From Musa acuminata AAA Group (taxonomy: Eukaryota > Streptophyta > Magnoliopsida > Zingiberales > Musaceae): a DNA stretch of 64,000 nt. Position 1 is the stretch's first letter; the number at the start of each line of letters is the position of its first letter. This document shows, one piece after another, positions 46,701 to 63,700 of this stretch. The translations under genes and the position numbers were made by a program. The notes under the pieces were generated by a model that searched no databases, was not told the origin of the DNA, and saw nothing but the letters and a program-made list of their open reading frames with translations. The DNA lies in the NCBI RefSeq assembly GCF_036884655.1, contig NC_088339.1:27113501-27177500 (forward strand), in the 5' to 3' direction.

Positions 46701-49479
46701 TATGGGTGCCAACAGATCAGATGTAACCCAAGATGAACCAAGATTCAACTCAATTAAAGTAGATAAGGATCACAATCTCGACTTTATGATCAAATTGAAC
46801 TATGATCCAATCCCTATATAATGATTATGTTTATCATACTTTGTCCTATACTAAGCCCAAATCATATGCCTAACCCAGCCTCCAACTATTTATAATATAG
46901 TAGCCTAATTGATGAACTTTTAAAACACATCTAAATAAATCTGAAGATAAAACCGGTAGCAGAATCATCAATCTATTCCACTGCCAAAAAGTTGACCATC
47001 ATTATTTATGTGGTCTAAATTTAGAGTACACCACCACAATTCGGTCCCTTGCCTACTCAAATGGGGATCCCCATGGCTCTGCCGAAAGGCAGAACTAAAA
47101 TGAAAAAGCCCAACCCAACCATCCACATCGCCATCCTAGTGAACCATTATCCTCTCAGTAATTATCACTGGAATACAGGCAATATATCTGGTCAAATGAG
47201 AGTGACCCCATCGACAATGATGTTATCAAGGATTAGGAATCTCAGTCTCATAGCCACTACTTAAGGCACCACTTCCCACAATTATCTCCATGATGATTAG
47301 GCTGCCATCTCTAGGTTTCCTGTGTGGGTGTTTAAAGCATCCTATCTTGGTACGACTCATTGGATCTAATCATCTGTGAGAAATGACATCACTCCTAAAA
47401 TATAGTTTAATCTACCAAAATAGTATTTCTTATAGAATTCATTTGTTATGTGCTTCATCAAAATCAAATGATATACTTGGATAAGAGCAAGATTTGCTTT
47501 TTTGCAAGCACCTGGATTAGATAAAGGATCTTGCACGTTCTTCTCCACTCCATCCAAAGGATATTCATGTTGGTCTCCTCTAATATTCTCTTTTCTTTCC
47601 TGAAAATAATTAAAGCAGAACAGATGAAAGGAGGGAAATGATGAAGTACTGAAACGGCAATTTATGAAGTCATCTCACTCAAATAGTAATTTGTAAATTC
47701 ATAAGGTAACAATCCTTTTCAGTTAATTTAGTCAACCAGATATCATGCCAAATTTCTGAAGATCATTTATCCACCGACTGTTTACCCTTTTTCTCTTGAA
47801 AAAGAGAAAAAATATCTTCAGATGTTGAGCAATAAAAAAATCATAGAGTTGGCTCAAAATTAGTATCCTAAGAAACAAAAGTAAGGCAATAAATCCAGAT
47901 GCTCATTCATAAATGAGTGGAGCTCAAACATCCATCATCCTACAGCAGTTGAGATGTAAGATAAAACACAATGCTACAGCATACTAAGTGTTAACAAGAG
48001 TATATATCGTCATTTTCTCCAATACCAAAAATCATATAGCCGTTGTGATTCAAAAATTCAAAATTTAGCAGTCAGATTATTTAGGAATTCAAGAAAAACA
48101 TAACTAGACCAAAATATTCATGAAATATTTTGATAAAAAGGTGGGATTAAATATATACAAAGATTTTTTTACTAGATAGAGAAGTTTAAATATAATTTTT
48201 AATACATTCCAGGGATAGAGCTTAACATGACTCCTCACACCTCTTGCCAACCATGTGGTATTGATGAAGCAAGGATTTCAACAAAATAACTGAACTGCCC
48301 GTTTAAAGAGAAAACTAATCTATTTGGTGTTCGTTCTAAGATGCAAGGTTCTGGAGCTGTACTTATTGAACAGTAAGGACTTAACTCTCAGTTTGATACC
48401 AGTTTTGAGATACCGTCTGATATATTAAATAATTAAAATGTTATTAGTCCAATTGGTTATTCAAAGTAAGATCAGATTGCGATTTAAATACTTGATGACC
48501 AGAACATTTACTCATCTGATAGTACAAGCCCGTATACCGTCTGGTATACATACTCTTCCAATATGTTACAGAATTGATATCAGACCAGTATTTAAAATCT
48601 TGCCAAAAAATATTCGGAAGAAGGAAGAGTATACATACTCTTCCAATTTTCTAAGAAAATGATAAAAAATAATATTGGATATGGCATGGTCCTCCAAATA
48701 AGAATCTAAAGTGAGCATACGTACAAAAGCAACTTTTAGTTTTTCATTTTAATATTTGCACTAGGACATGAGAGCAAAAGATGCAATGCGATGTGCCAAG
48801 AAGAATTAAGCACATATGTGATATCTATGAGGTTTGAGGAAGTAAAATATGTTTATTTGAGCGGAAAACCAAAATAAATAGTGTCACAAAGTTTATGTTC
48901 AAAATCATAACAAAAAAGACGGCAATCACAATTGCATCAAAAGTTTCTCATTTCTTATGTCAATTCATATAACAGGCGTACTATTCAATAACATAGGTTA
49001 TGTTTGATAAAACATCATTACCATATCTAAGAAATATATTAATTATTACAGGAGCATAATATCCATACCTTAACTCTCTGGATATCCACGAGAGTGATGA
49101 GTGGGATAAGGTCCAAGTATCGAGCAATCTCAGCCTGTGCACTCCCTAACTGTTTCGCAATGTCCCATCCCATGACCAGAAGATACAGATAGCTCCGATC
49201 CTGGCAGCTGTTTACAAGAATGTAAGACCTCCTCAGTGCATCCTCCAGCAGCTCCAATGGCTCTCTCGTACTTCGATGCTTTCTGAGTTCCGAGATCCTC
49301 AGCTGCTCCAAAAGGTTGCCGACCAGCTTCAGCTGATGTGCAAATTGCCGGCAATTTTTCCTGTGCATTCGTGCATCCGAGGCGACCTTTATAATCATTC
49401 TGATTAGGCTGACAGCATCGACTCCCACAAGCTGCGTGACACTGGCAACGTCGCCTACGGGCCCCCAGGCTGATGCCAT
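43793..49479 (-). CDS. ARPK-protein kinase fusion (MCA-like N-terminus + RLCK-type kinase)
   Basis: The exons are 49479-49069, 47599-47512, 46420-46098, 45433-45292, 45088-44961, 44875-44752 and 44340-43793, giving 587 aa. Residues 1-137 are an ARPK domain very close to the MCA1/MCA2 N-terminus ([55 protein letters not shown]). A short polar linker leads to a Ser/Thr kinase: glycine loop GQGGFG (216-221), K260, HRD (352-354) with N359, and DFG (372-374), then APEY. All catalytic residues are present. The last exon holds two copies of [10 protein letters not shown] within the C-lobe and ends in a poorly conserved tail. The domain name ARPK comes from rice kinases of this same architecture. A 5'-UTR intron (49636-49510) is likely. 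The start at 49479 is the first ATG of the frame. Confidence 0.9.
44178..44248 (-). repeat. 30-bp in-frame coding repeat in the ARPK-kinase
   Basis: Two and a third copies of TCTCTTCGCTTGGTTGACTT-type units (plus-strand reading) encode [10 protein letters not shown] twice. The unit is a multiple of three, so copy number can vary without a frameshift. Confidence 0.85.
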
Positions 49480-49509
49480 TGCTCCCACACACAAGGGCAA
49501 ACCTAAAAC

Positions 49510-49680
49510 CTAAGAAACAGAGGGTACAGACATCCAAAAAGAAAGAGAAAAGAGGCAGTCAACCATAGAATCAATCCAAACGAAGAACCAAATTAAATCA
49601 AAGACAAAGTAACTTCGAGATGCATGGCAGTAATACCTGGACTGGACCGGAGCTCCAAAGAAATGCCCTGTCACGATGAT
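49510..49680 (-). promoter_or_regulatory. Probable 5'-UTR exon and intron of the ARPK-kinase
   Basis: On the minus strand CCAG|gtatta (exon end 49637) and ttcttag (acceptor, next exon base 49509) make a good GT-AG pair just before the ATG at 49479. The exon upstream resembles the MGNCFGG first exon of the pseudokinase but has no ATG in that frame, and splicing leads to a TAG, so it is non-coding. Confidence 0.45.
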
Positions 49681-50090
49681 CCACCCCGCTCCACCCTTTC
49701 GTTGCTTTTTCTATAAGAACCAGAAGCGATGAAAGAGAATCGCTCTTAAAGATAGACAGAAGAGGGAGAGAGAGCAGGGGAAGACCTGAGGGAGGACATG
49801 TTGACTATTGCGCACGCCGAAACTTCGTTGTTCTTTCATACGTATGGCCACTACAGGAACACGCGGCCGGGCTACTCCCCCGCCCGCTTGCCGTGTCTTC
49901 GAGCATCCCTGTGTGATTGCCACGTCCTCTGTTCATTTTAGAGGCTGGAAGACCATTCAAAAGGCCGATTTTAATGAGCTACGGCCCGTAAAGCGCATTT
50001 AACCTCTGCGAACGAGCATATGGGAGCCCATGTCCAAAGGCCGAGTCAACTTCTCCGACAAAGAAGAGGCACGGTGGAGACGAGCGGGCG

Positions 50091-50331
50091 ATGGCGATGG
50101 CGGCGGCTCCTGGCAGCAGCAAATGTCTCCTGGTCACCGGCCCTCCGGTAACTCCGCACCAAGCCCCCACTGTGTTTTTGTGTATGAGCGAGCAAATCTT
50201 TCATCTTTCTCTCATGGTTGCTGTTATCTTAGGGCGTGGGGAAGACGACCTTGATCACGAGGGTTCTTGAAGCCCTGCGGACCTCCCATCCTCACCTGAC
50301 CGTTCAGGGCTTCTACACTCGTATGATCACC

Positions 50332-50404
<73 letters not shown>

Positions 50405-53400
50405 GTAGTATTGTTGTTGATGATGATGTTTCAATCTTTTGTTGTTACTGTGTTGCATAGGTGAGGTGAGGGAGGGGGCGGACAGGGTGGGGTTTGAAGT
50501 CGTCACCTTGGACGGTAGGCGCGGCCCCCTCGCTTCCTCCAAGATCTCAAGGTTCGTTTTGCTTTTCCTTTTCCTTTTGTTTGATTTCCTCGCCTTCCCC
50601 GCATTCAGCTGCGGCTGGGACTTATCGAAGCAGGATCTTTGCCTGTTGCTGATGATGTGCTGGTCGTTAGAGTGTTTTCGGAGAATGGTGGTGAGAAAGG
50701 GTTAGGTTATGCGCACCAAGACTTGGAAACACATAGGGAAAAGAGAAAGGATGGGTTTCTGGAAGCCCATACTGTAGTGGTCGCCGGAGAATTTCTATTG
50801 TTCCTTGAACTCTGATTTCTTATTAAACAGCTGATCACAAATCACCGTGGTTCGCCATATGGAGTTGCATGCATATGTAGTTTGCATATATTCTTTCGAC
50901 ATTGTAAAGACTATCGCCACTTTTCACTTGCTTCTGGTTGACACATCCATGTTTTTCAATGCAGCAGTGAATATGTGATGAAATTATAAATAAAGTAGTT
51001 GGTGGTTCTTAGAGGATTTGCTGTTTTCTATAATAAGCATTAGTAAATGGTTTGAAAAATCTTGCCAGGAGAAAAGGTATGCAGGTCTGAGGTGCTTATA
51101 TTTGGTGCATTTCCAAGATTTTGTGAGGCCATATTTAGGATGCCAAAAGAAGAACATTACAAGAACTCGTAATGCATATTGGCAGTAGTTAATAGTTTGT
51201 AGTTCAACATTCAGTCGAAAAGAACATGTGGTGTAAGGAATAAGTAGTAAGAAAAAACTGTAGAAATATGATTTTTTTATAAATTGATCTACATAATATC
51301 ATTTTTAAATTAAATGTGTCAGCTAAAAGTGGATTTGGTTGGAGAAGGAAATTCTTTGAACGTGGTCAGTCATTTGTCTAATTTTGTTTCCTGCATCCAG
51401 CAGGCAAGTTCTGTTGGACCTTGTAACCAGGTAGATCCAGATCTATGGCTCCATTTTCATCTAATTATTGATTTGTTATTTCAAAATTAAAGTGTTTTTT
51501 GGTGTAACATCTTTCCTCATATATTTGTTTAGTTCACACTTGTTGTTCTAGTTGCGACCAACACACCAGTTTTTCTTTGCAAATGCATTAGTAATTATGG
51601 GTTGGTTGATGTAGATGTTGGCCTTCCTTTTCTATTTTTTTTCTTCCATGTTAGATCTAGCTTACAATGGATTGCAAAAGTAACTCTTGCCAGCTAGTTA
51701 ATCTTCTTTTGGGAACCAGTTATAAAGTATCGAGGGTTTTACATTCTCTATATTCTAACCGCTTTTTGATTTTTTTCCTTATTTTTTGCATGTTTGCTAA
51801 GTTTTGTACTAATTTTATACATGACTCTTTTCTTTTTCCTCTCAGGATTTGTTATATATTAACCCTGGTTATTTAAAGTCCTTATAGTTTTACTGCTCTC
51901 ATTGTCATCATTGTCTTCATTGCCTTGGTTGTCATTATTATGTGTAAAACTTAAAAGTTCTTTTCAGGCATAATGTAACTTATCTTTGCGATTGTAGCAC
52001 AGAGTCTTTCAGGTGGCCTACTGTTGGAAAATATAAAGTAGATGTTGCCTCATTTGAATCTTTGGCATTGCCTCAATTGCAGGTAAGCTGAGATTACTAC
52101 TTGCAAGACAGCTTCTAGTGCTCTAATGTGTAGTAATAGTGCTAATTTCGTTATGCATTTCACATCAGATCAAGGAAGGCATAGATCTTTTTATAGTTGA
52201 TGAAGTGGGTAAAATGGAACTATATAGTTCTTCTTTTTTCCCTGCTGTTCTGAGAGTTCTTGATTCCAATATTCCATTTTTGGCAACGATACCTATACCT
52301 AAGTTTGGCCGTGACATTCCCGGAGGTACACTATTTTCCTTTAATATCTTGGTGTTTATGTCTGTGTTGAATTATGAAGTTAGATAAATTAAAGTTACTT
52401 AAGATAAAATCATAGATATTTCATTTGTTTGTCAGTTTCTTGTGTCTAATTTGTTTTAACTTTTCACACAACTTTTTGTCCAGTTCCTTATCATTAGTAT
52501 ATCACTACATTGAAAGAGCATCCGTAGGTCATCTCATTTTTGTGAATATTATGATGACCGTTCCACATTCCATTCTTTTTCTTATTGAATTCTGATCTCT
52601 TTGGACAACTGAAGTATTCTTCACAAGATATCATGGTTGGAACTAATTGGTAACATCTATTATTTGTCTTACGACTATCAGTACATTTCATATTAGTCCA
52701 CAGTGTGTAACTTTGAAAATATTTTCGAGCCTGGTATGGCAGCTTTTTTCTTTATTGAAGTTACATACGCCAGGTGGATGATCTTGCATCAGTTATTTCT
52801 CTGTTGCCAGGTGTAGATGTTTCTTCTAGGGGGACTTTGATTCACATTCTGCAAAATATTTGTCTTCAACAGACACCTATACCAACTATGTATACATCCC
52901 TAATTTGTAAGATCTACACAACCAACTCCACTATACAGTCCCACACTGCTTGGCCAAAAGATAAGATTTCCACATAGATGAAATACGATTCCTAGGGTAG
53001 TAAAAGGTTTAATGTCATCAGGGGCTTTCCATTTCAAGCTACTCAAAAGAGGGTGTGTTTTATTTTCTAGTTAACCTTTGTTATTTAGTTGCAATTTCAA
53101 TTTAGGGCTTAGCAGATTTTGGTTCTCCATCTCTAATAATTATTTTACACCAGAATCTATAGTCAAAAAAGCTTTTGCACTTTGACTAAACTTCCAAATT
53201 TACTTTGTTTATTTACAATTAGTTTCCTACACCATGTTTGGTCCCATCACTATCACGTAGCTTAGGATTTGTTGGAAAATTGATGCTTGGCTCATGATGC
53301 CTTGGGTTTCGCAAAATATTCCTTTAGATTTTGTTGACTTGGTGTGCGCTTTACAGTTGACTAAGTTGTGTTTAGATTGAAGTTCTTTTATCAGCTTGAT

Positions 53401-53701
53401 CCTACAACTAAGGAGATGTTAATAACCACCAATTATTATGTTGACTTAGAGTGTGCTGACTGCATTCACATGGTCTCCCTCATTTGTTTTTCTACGATGA
53501 AGCTTTTCATAGACTCTATGCCTCGTGCTTTCAGTTTTTGTTTTCCTTTTTTGCTAACGAAACCATTTCAACTTATGATTTGCAGTGGCAAGGTTGAGAA
53601 ATCATCCTGGAGCTACTGTCTTCACACTGAACCCAGGAAATCGAGATGCCATGAAGGACACCATATTCTCGCAGATTGTTAATCTGCTACAGAACCACTG
53701 A
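50091..53701 (+). CDS. Nucleoside-triphosphatase, THEP1/NTPCR family
   Basis: The exons are 50091-50147, 50233-50320, 50461-50551, 51998-52082, 52169-52325 and 53586-53701, giving 197 aa, the usual size for the family (PF03266). Walker A is GPPGVGKTT (17-25), split by intron 1; Walker B is DLFIVDEVGKMEL (113-125). Other conserved segments are FYTREVREG, RWPTVGKYKVDVASFESLAL, PIPKFGRDIPG and the C-terminal HPGATVFTLNPGNRD. These are compact P-loop proteins that hydrolyse NTPs slowly; their plant role is unsettled. A second in-frame ATG at 50097 is possible. The gene is divergent from the ARPK-kinase, with 611 bp between the two ATGs. All intron phases agree. Confidence 0.93.
50335..50400. repeat. 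(CT)n microsatellite in THEP1 intron 2
   Basis: About 66 bp of pure CT lies 15 bp after the exon 2 donor, making most of this short intron a pyrimidine tract. Length changes here might affect splicing. Confidence 0.95.
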
Positions 53702-54185
53702 AACCGTAATTCTTTTTTTTTTTTCGCTTGCTAAAGCAGACATAATGTGGATTGAACTACTCTGTTGCACCTTGTTCTTATTTTCTTCGACCACAGCATT
53801 ATTATATGTGCTGAATGAGAAAACCATTTGCAGTATCCAAAGACTCGAGGTTTTCAATTAATTGAACTGTCTGTCTTTCTGTGGTGGATGCCCTACGTGA
53901 AGGAACATGCTGCTTCTTCAGCTTTTAGTTAGCTTGAATTGCTTATTTTCCAGGTGAATTCTGATCTTGTGATGTCTTTTCTGCTGCTGAGAAATCTAAA
54001 TGTGTCAAAATCTTTTGATCACAAGTCATGAAAGTGGCAAAGAGCTGCCATTCCATTGGTTGGCTTTGTGCTTTGAGGCGAGATGTACATGTGGTAAAAG
54101 CGTAAATAATGCGCGGGAAAGGAAGATGAGTAAAATAACGAGTGAAGTTATATGTATATCGATTAATCAAAACTTTAATATCGTC

Positions 54186-54257
54186 GCTTCCGTAGCATAG
54201 TGGTAGTGCGTTCGCTTCGTAAGCGAAAGGTCGCGAGTTCGATCCTCGCCGGGAGCT
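54186..54257 (+). tRNA. tRNA-Thr (anticodon CGU)
   Basis: A 72-nt tRNA folds as a full cloverleaf. The acceptor stem pairs GCTTCCG with CGGGAGC (one G-T wobble), the anticodon arm is TTCGC-TTCGTAA-GCGAA, and the T arm contains GTTCGATCC. The anticodon CGT reads ACG (Thr). Box A (TAGCATAGTGG) and box B (AGTTCGATCC) are present and no intron is seen. A run of ten T at 54261-54270 would end RNA polymerase III transcription. The CCA end is not encoded, as expected for a nuclear gene. Confidence 0.96.
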
Positions 54258-54260
54258 TTA

Positions 54261-54270
54261 TTTTTTTTTT
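54261..54270 (+). terminator. Pol III T-run after tRNA-Thr
   Basis: Ten consecutive T follow the tRNA 3' end after 3 nt, the normal RNA polymerase III terminator. Confidence 0.85.
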
Positions 54271-56137
54271 TATTTTTTTGTTTTTGGGGAAAATATTTCA
54301 TCTCTCTCTCGAGTGGCAAAATATTTCTTGAAAGTTGGCCTCCCTCCTTTGGTTCAGTGATTGGTATGCACCTTTTTTTTTTTTTTATATCAAATAGAAT
54401 CACACGGCAAGGTCAAAATAAGAAAAAAAAGGTCAAAATTCCAATACCTATCTGAATTAAATCAATATCTCTAGTGACCTAATCTATGACCATAGTATAT
54501 GCATGATATTATGAAAAATATCGATAGTTACTAGATTAGCTTGATTTAATTTGAGCATGCATATGTGACCGTATGTGATCTCGAATGTTTGATTTAGTGT
54601 CAATCTATACAAAGACGAGTAAGATTCCATATGTGATCCGTCTGAAGATAAGTTAGTAACAAAATAAAAAATAATAGTTTTAAATAAAACAATAACTTAC
54701 ATCGACCCTTGATCTTGTAAGCTAGATCTAGTATCAACTTGTTCAAAGATTGAGATTGAGTGAGGTTCTCGATGTGCTTGCTCCGCTTGCTCCGATAGTA
54801 AGTTATTAATGAAATGATTGTATAACAATAACTAACTTATATTATTATGATCTAATAAGTGTTTTTATAATTGATTCAATTGAAAAGATCATTCTAATTG
54901 ACGAAATATTCTATTAGCATTTTATATTAGACTTATATATCTCAATCGTTAATGAGGTCACTAACCATCTCGATCTGACCCACCTGTCATGTGTTAGGGT
55001 GAATATTTTTTGAATTTTATTTAGAACAAGATAAATTTGTAAAATTCTATATCCATTTTATATTGGACTGATGGCTCAATTGTTAACCAGATCCCTAACC
55101 ATCTCGATCTGACTCAGCTGCCACGTGTCTTGTCCTCGTTAGAGTGAATATTTCTCGGGTTTCATTTAGAACAAGATAAATTTGTAAAATGCTGCATCCG
55201 ATATTAAGCAAAGATGTGGAGAAATGACATGAAGCAGATTGTTATATGCTTATCAAGGCAAGCAAGGTTGATAGCTCAGCCCATATCAGGGCTTTCCACA
55301 AGAGTGTGAACTTTTCTTGAGATATCTCTGTCATGAGCTGGAATTCTTAAAGATACCAAAATGCTTCAAGCCAGAGAAGACACTCATTTCATGTTTTGTG
55401 GAAGTATTGCCATCATTCTTGCTAGATTTGCTTCTTAATGATCAGCCATCAAGAGTGGTTAAAAGCCTATAAACAAGCATGTGGAAAGTTGAGATTGAAA
55501 TCTCTATCTTTGTGAAGCATTAAAATGACAAAATTAAAAAGGACAACTTTGTTGCATGCCATTCAAGATTAAAGAATGAAAGATCCATCACCTCTATCTA
55601 CATAAGGAAAACCTTTCACCACTGTGACAAATGTTTGTAATTTCAGATGAAAGGCCATATATGCCCATGAACCATATGCAAACTTTGAATTGTCATAAAC
55701 TTGTAAGCAAATAAATTAACCGATCAAATTACATGAGTAAATCCCACACCACACCACAGTTTCTCAAAATGAATCCTGACCTAAAAGGTCATCAAGGCTC
55801 AACTTTAAGGTCGAGGAAAAAAAAAAAATACAGGTAATGTACTCTCAAAGGTTAGCCTGTAATGCATAAAGACATGCAAGGCCCTCCCCTCCTTATTCCT
55901 TCCCTTTTATCAATTAATATATAACCACTTACAAAAATAGAAAAAACATAAATTTTGCACATTACACATCTGATGGAGGTGTTGTCTGTTATCCCCATGT
56001 TACTTTGTTGAAGCTGCTTTCTCCAAATATATCACCGATGATCCGATCACGATTGAAGATACCACTTGTATAAAGGAATAGACATAACAATTACTGGAGA
56101 AGACGATACCAGAGGAATGTTATGTAGCTGAAGCTTC
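54271..56137. other. Intergenic with tandem repeat; SRPK 3' flank
   Basis: AT-rich, with a duplication at 54918-55199. The last 200 bases or so should be the 3' UTR of the minus-strand SRPK. No gene is recognised. Confidence 0.4.
54918..55199. repeat. ~136-bp diverged tandem duplication
   Basis: Units at 54918-55053 and 55054-about 55199 both start CATTTTATATT, share CTAACCATCTCGATCTGAC, GTGAATATTT and TTTAGAACAAGATAAATTTG, and end AAAAT-CT-ATCC. They differ at a modest number of positions. The motif set looks repeat-derived. Confidence 0.8.
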
Positions 56138-60356
<4,219 letters not shown>

Positions 60357-60720
60357 TGTAGGGGGGGGACGGCCGAAGGCTTAATAGTCTAATTTTAGTT
60401 GGGTTGGTGGCCTCTTTAGGCTTGTAAATAAATGTTGTGTCATGTGGACACGTGCGAGAGATTTTCGATCTATAATGGACCATTTTACCCTTTGTTGTGC
60501 AACAGTTCAAAGCTTGTAAAGTCTGTTTGTAATTTGCATAGTCTATAAAGTGTTTTTCAGAGATGTTTGCTTGTGGATCCCGATTGAGGCGTTCTCTCTA
60601 AAATCGTTCTCTCTTTTGTTGGTCCTAAGGGACAATGGGAGGCTTCGGGGAGGCCGACCTTTGCGGACGGACATGCAAGGGTGCCGCACGACTTAGGCAA
60701 AACCAGCTAAGTCCGTGACA
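60357..60720 (+). repeat. 5' LTR of the LARD-like element
   Basis: It starts TGTAGGGGGGG and ends CCGTGACA, so it has TG...CA ends. CTATAAAG near 60542 could be its promoter TATA box. The left edge rests on the TG and could move by a few bases. Confidence 0.6.
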
Positions 60721-60722
60721 GA

Positions 60723-60734
60723 TGGTATCAGAGC
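60723..60734 (+). other. Primer-binding site (initiator-Met tRNA)
   Basis: TGGTATCAGAGC, complementary to the 3' end of plant initiator-Met tRNA, begins two bases after the LTR end. Confidence 0.85.
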
Positions 60735-63700
60735 GGGACAAGCACTCATAGAAACACTTAGCATGCAAAACGTGGGGGACCTAGCGGGGCTGCGTTGAGG
60801 GCAGTCAGCACACGCGCGACCGTTTGGGGGAAAACGGGCATGGAGATATAGGGAAAAGGAGTCGCTCTGATGAGCGGGCATCTGAGATTGGCATTCAGAG
60901 GAATGGCCAACCCTTCGCGCAAGAGGCACCACGAGAACAGACAAGCTTGGGAGAATGCGGAGCGCACAAAGGTTGGGATGGCTGAGTTTGAGCTATGGCT
61001 CAACGTTGACAACTATACTTGATGGTGCTCAAAGCAAGCAAGGTGCTTGGTAAAGGATGAGACCATGCAAGGTGGAATGAGTTGCTCAGCAATCGAAAGA
61101 GTTCTGCAAAGCTCACAGAGGTGAGGGGAATTGCTAACTCAAAGAATTCGGTACTCATACATGGGCTTGTATGCAGACGATGGAATGTTCGCGGCCATCC
61201 CAAGGCGACCGAAACTCGACGACATGGAGCATTGAAATTTTCTCTTTGGCATGTGAAGGATACGTCCGTAGGAGGCTGAAGTGTGCAACGAGTTCAGCAT
61301 GTTGCTAGGCCTTGAGTGGTGCAGCGGGAGTTGTATTGATGTGGAGTCGCAATCTAGCAAGTGTGTTTGCAGGAGGCAGAACAATGCACAGTTTGTTCAG
61401 CAGATCGGAGTAGTCCAAGGGGATGGTGGTCTCTGAAACGAAGAGAGATGTTGCTCCAACGGGATAGTTATCCAGGAGGGATAAGTCCCGACTCTCCAGA
61501 GGGAGAATCATGTGGGACGGACCGCACATGTTGAGGAGGAGTACCTCAACAAACAACAACTCCACGAAGCTCAATGGACCGAGCAAGCGGTGAGGAGTCA
61601 TCGCATGATCTCGCTTGAGAGAATGCATTGGTGGATGCGTTGCGAGATCAAGTGGGGGAGCGTTCCAAAGCAACACAAATGAAAGCACACTTGGAGTCGA
61701 TTTGGAGATCGGACTCAAGGGAGGGTTGACCCGTGGAATGGTGGGCGCGAGGGCCACCATCGACTCAATGCAAAAACGAGGAGCGGAGCAACTTGGGTGT
61801 AACTTGGCGAAGTACCCAAGCCGCATGAAGAGAGCCAGCATAGAAGTTGGAACATGGAGCGGAGGCACAGTGCTTTCCTTAGACAGAGGTCAAGGACATG
61901 AACTCTTACAGAGGCAAGAGTAGAATCATGTTGTTCCATGGGTCATTCATTCTATCAGAGAGGACTCATCTTGCATGGTGCCAAAGATGAAGGGAGCTTC
62001 TAGGCACATGCACCTTATCTCGGAGGAGCATTTGATGGAGGAACTAAGGCGACTCAATTTACGGAGGAGAAGTTAGGTTCAGAAGGCCTTAGCACGGGGC
62101 AAGAGGATACAGAGGCGGGTACTCTTGAAGAATATGCCACAGTGTTGTCATTCAAGTTGTCATGAAGGAAGCGGTGCGCAGCGGAGATTGTGCTGGTAGG
62201 GGCAGAGGCCCAGGATCCAGACAATGGTGCACTAATTGCAGCGAAGTCAAGGGACTTCGGGAGCTACTAGGCGACGGACTGTCCTAGAGCGGTGCTTCAT
62301 CTAGGTGTGACCCAAGAGTGGGTGGATGAAGGTCGGTTGCCAAAGGAGCGAACAAATTCGAAGGTGGAAGAGACCCTACGATGTATTGGCAGAGGCCATA
62401 CATGGAGGGTTCACAATTCGAGTTTATTCCACAAGGATCAGAATGCAATGGAGATGTCACCAGGAGGCGACATGGTGCAGCGGATCGTGGTGGAACAGTT
62501 CGTGGCAATGCGACACACACGACATAGTCCCGTGAGGGACTAGATAATACGGAGGTATGATCGGGAGCTACTGGAAGCTCCACTTCGGTGAACAACATGA
62601 TGGCAAGAAGGGCTATGGATTCAAGGAGTGAAGGCCACGGTACCGCAGAGGCGGGTCTTCCGTGCGTGCATCGAATTTTGCATCGGATGAAAACCTTGGT
62701 CATCAGCATATGGGGGCTGTTTTCCACCAAGGGAAAAGTTCGAATGCAAGTACCAGTAAGTTCCATGGGAGGGACTTGATCATGCAGAGGTATGATCGAA
62801 GCAGTTGGAGAGTTGGACTGCTCCAGAGCTCTTATTCGCTTAAGGGAGCCCGACAAGTCAGAGGACAAGGTCGAGTAAACGAACGTTGCTACCAAGGAAG
62901 CTAAGGAGAACAGAATCGGTGCAGACCCTATAATGCGATGGCAGAGGCCATGCATGAGAGTTGCAGTCTGTCTTTCCATCGACCAAAGGAGAGCTGCTTG
63001 GAGAACACAGAGGTGTTGAAGCAGGGGGTCGGAAAGGGCGAGGAAGCGACGACGAGTCCAAAGGGACTTAGCTACCCAAAATCAAGCATCAGTTAGAATA
63101 GAGGTGGACTCGGAGGAGTGCCACAGAGGCATATCTACTGATTGTGAAGGAAAGGGATGCAGATGCGAGGTGACGGATAGTAGTGCCATGGGCATGGCAG
63201 CGCCATGGTACCGTAGAGGCGGGACTTCCGTGAAAGTCATTGATCCCTTGCTCTCATGGAGGGAGAGCGCTTGGTCGTGAAAGAGGCCGAGGAGGTGGAG
63301 AATGCAGAGGCAATCTCCAAGTACCGAGATAAGGCTGAAGGGCAGAGGCCGAGGAACTTCGTAAGACCGGTGTCAATGAGCTTCTCATCAAGATAGCCGA
63401 AAGTGAAGGACTTCGGGTCATGCAAGAGTGCATAACCAAGGAACGAAGTAGGCAGTACGCGGTGCTGTACCTTTGCTACTCAATGGAGTAGGCGGCAGGG
63501 TTGATGGAGAAGATAGTACAATCCCAGAGGCGACCAAACCTATAAGAGAATTACTCCAAGTTGGGGTGAAAACTTCCTGCATTCCAGAAGTTCGATGGCA
63601 TTGAGAAGGTGAGTCACAGTAACTAACTCAACGCAAGGAGTGCAAACACTTCAAGTGCTTCAGAAGTGTGAGCAAAGTGCAGGAGAAGGCCAGTAACCAG

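Noticed and set aside
52774..52977. Frame in THEP1 intron 5 as a possible exon
   Set aside because: Joining exon 5 (52325) to 53586 already gives the full conserved protein in frame; this segment has no THEP1 similarity.
54167..54403. 78-codon minus-strand frame over the tRNA
   Set aside because: The sequence is the reverse of a good tRNA-Thr gene, a well-known source of false protein calls.
62284..62979. 231-codon minus-strand frame in the LARD-like element
   Set aside because: No retroviral or cellular domain; accidental frames are common in this interior.
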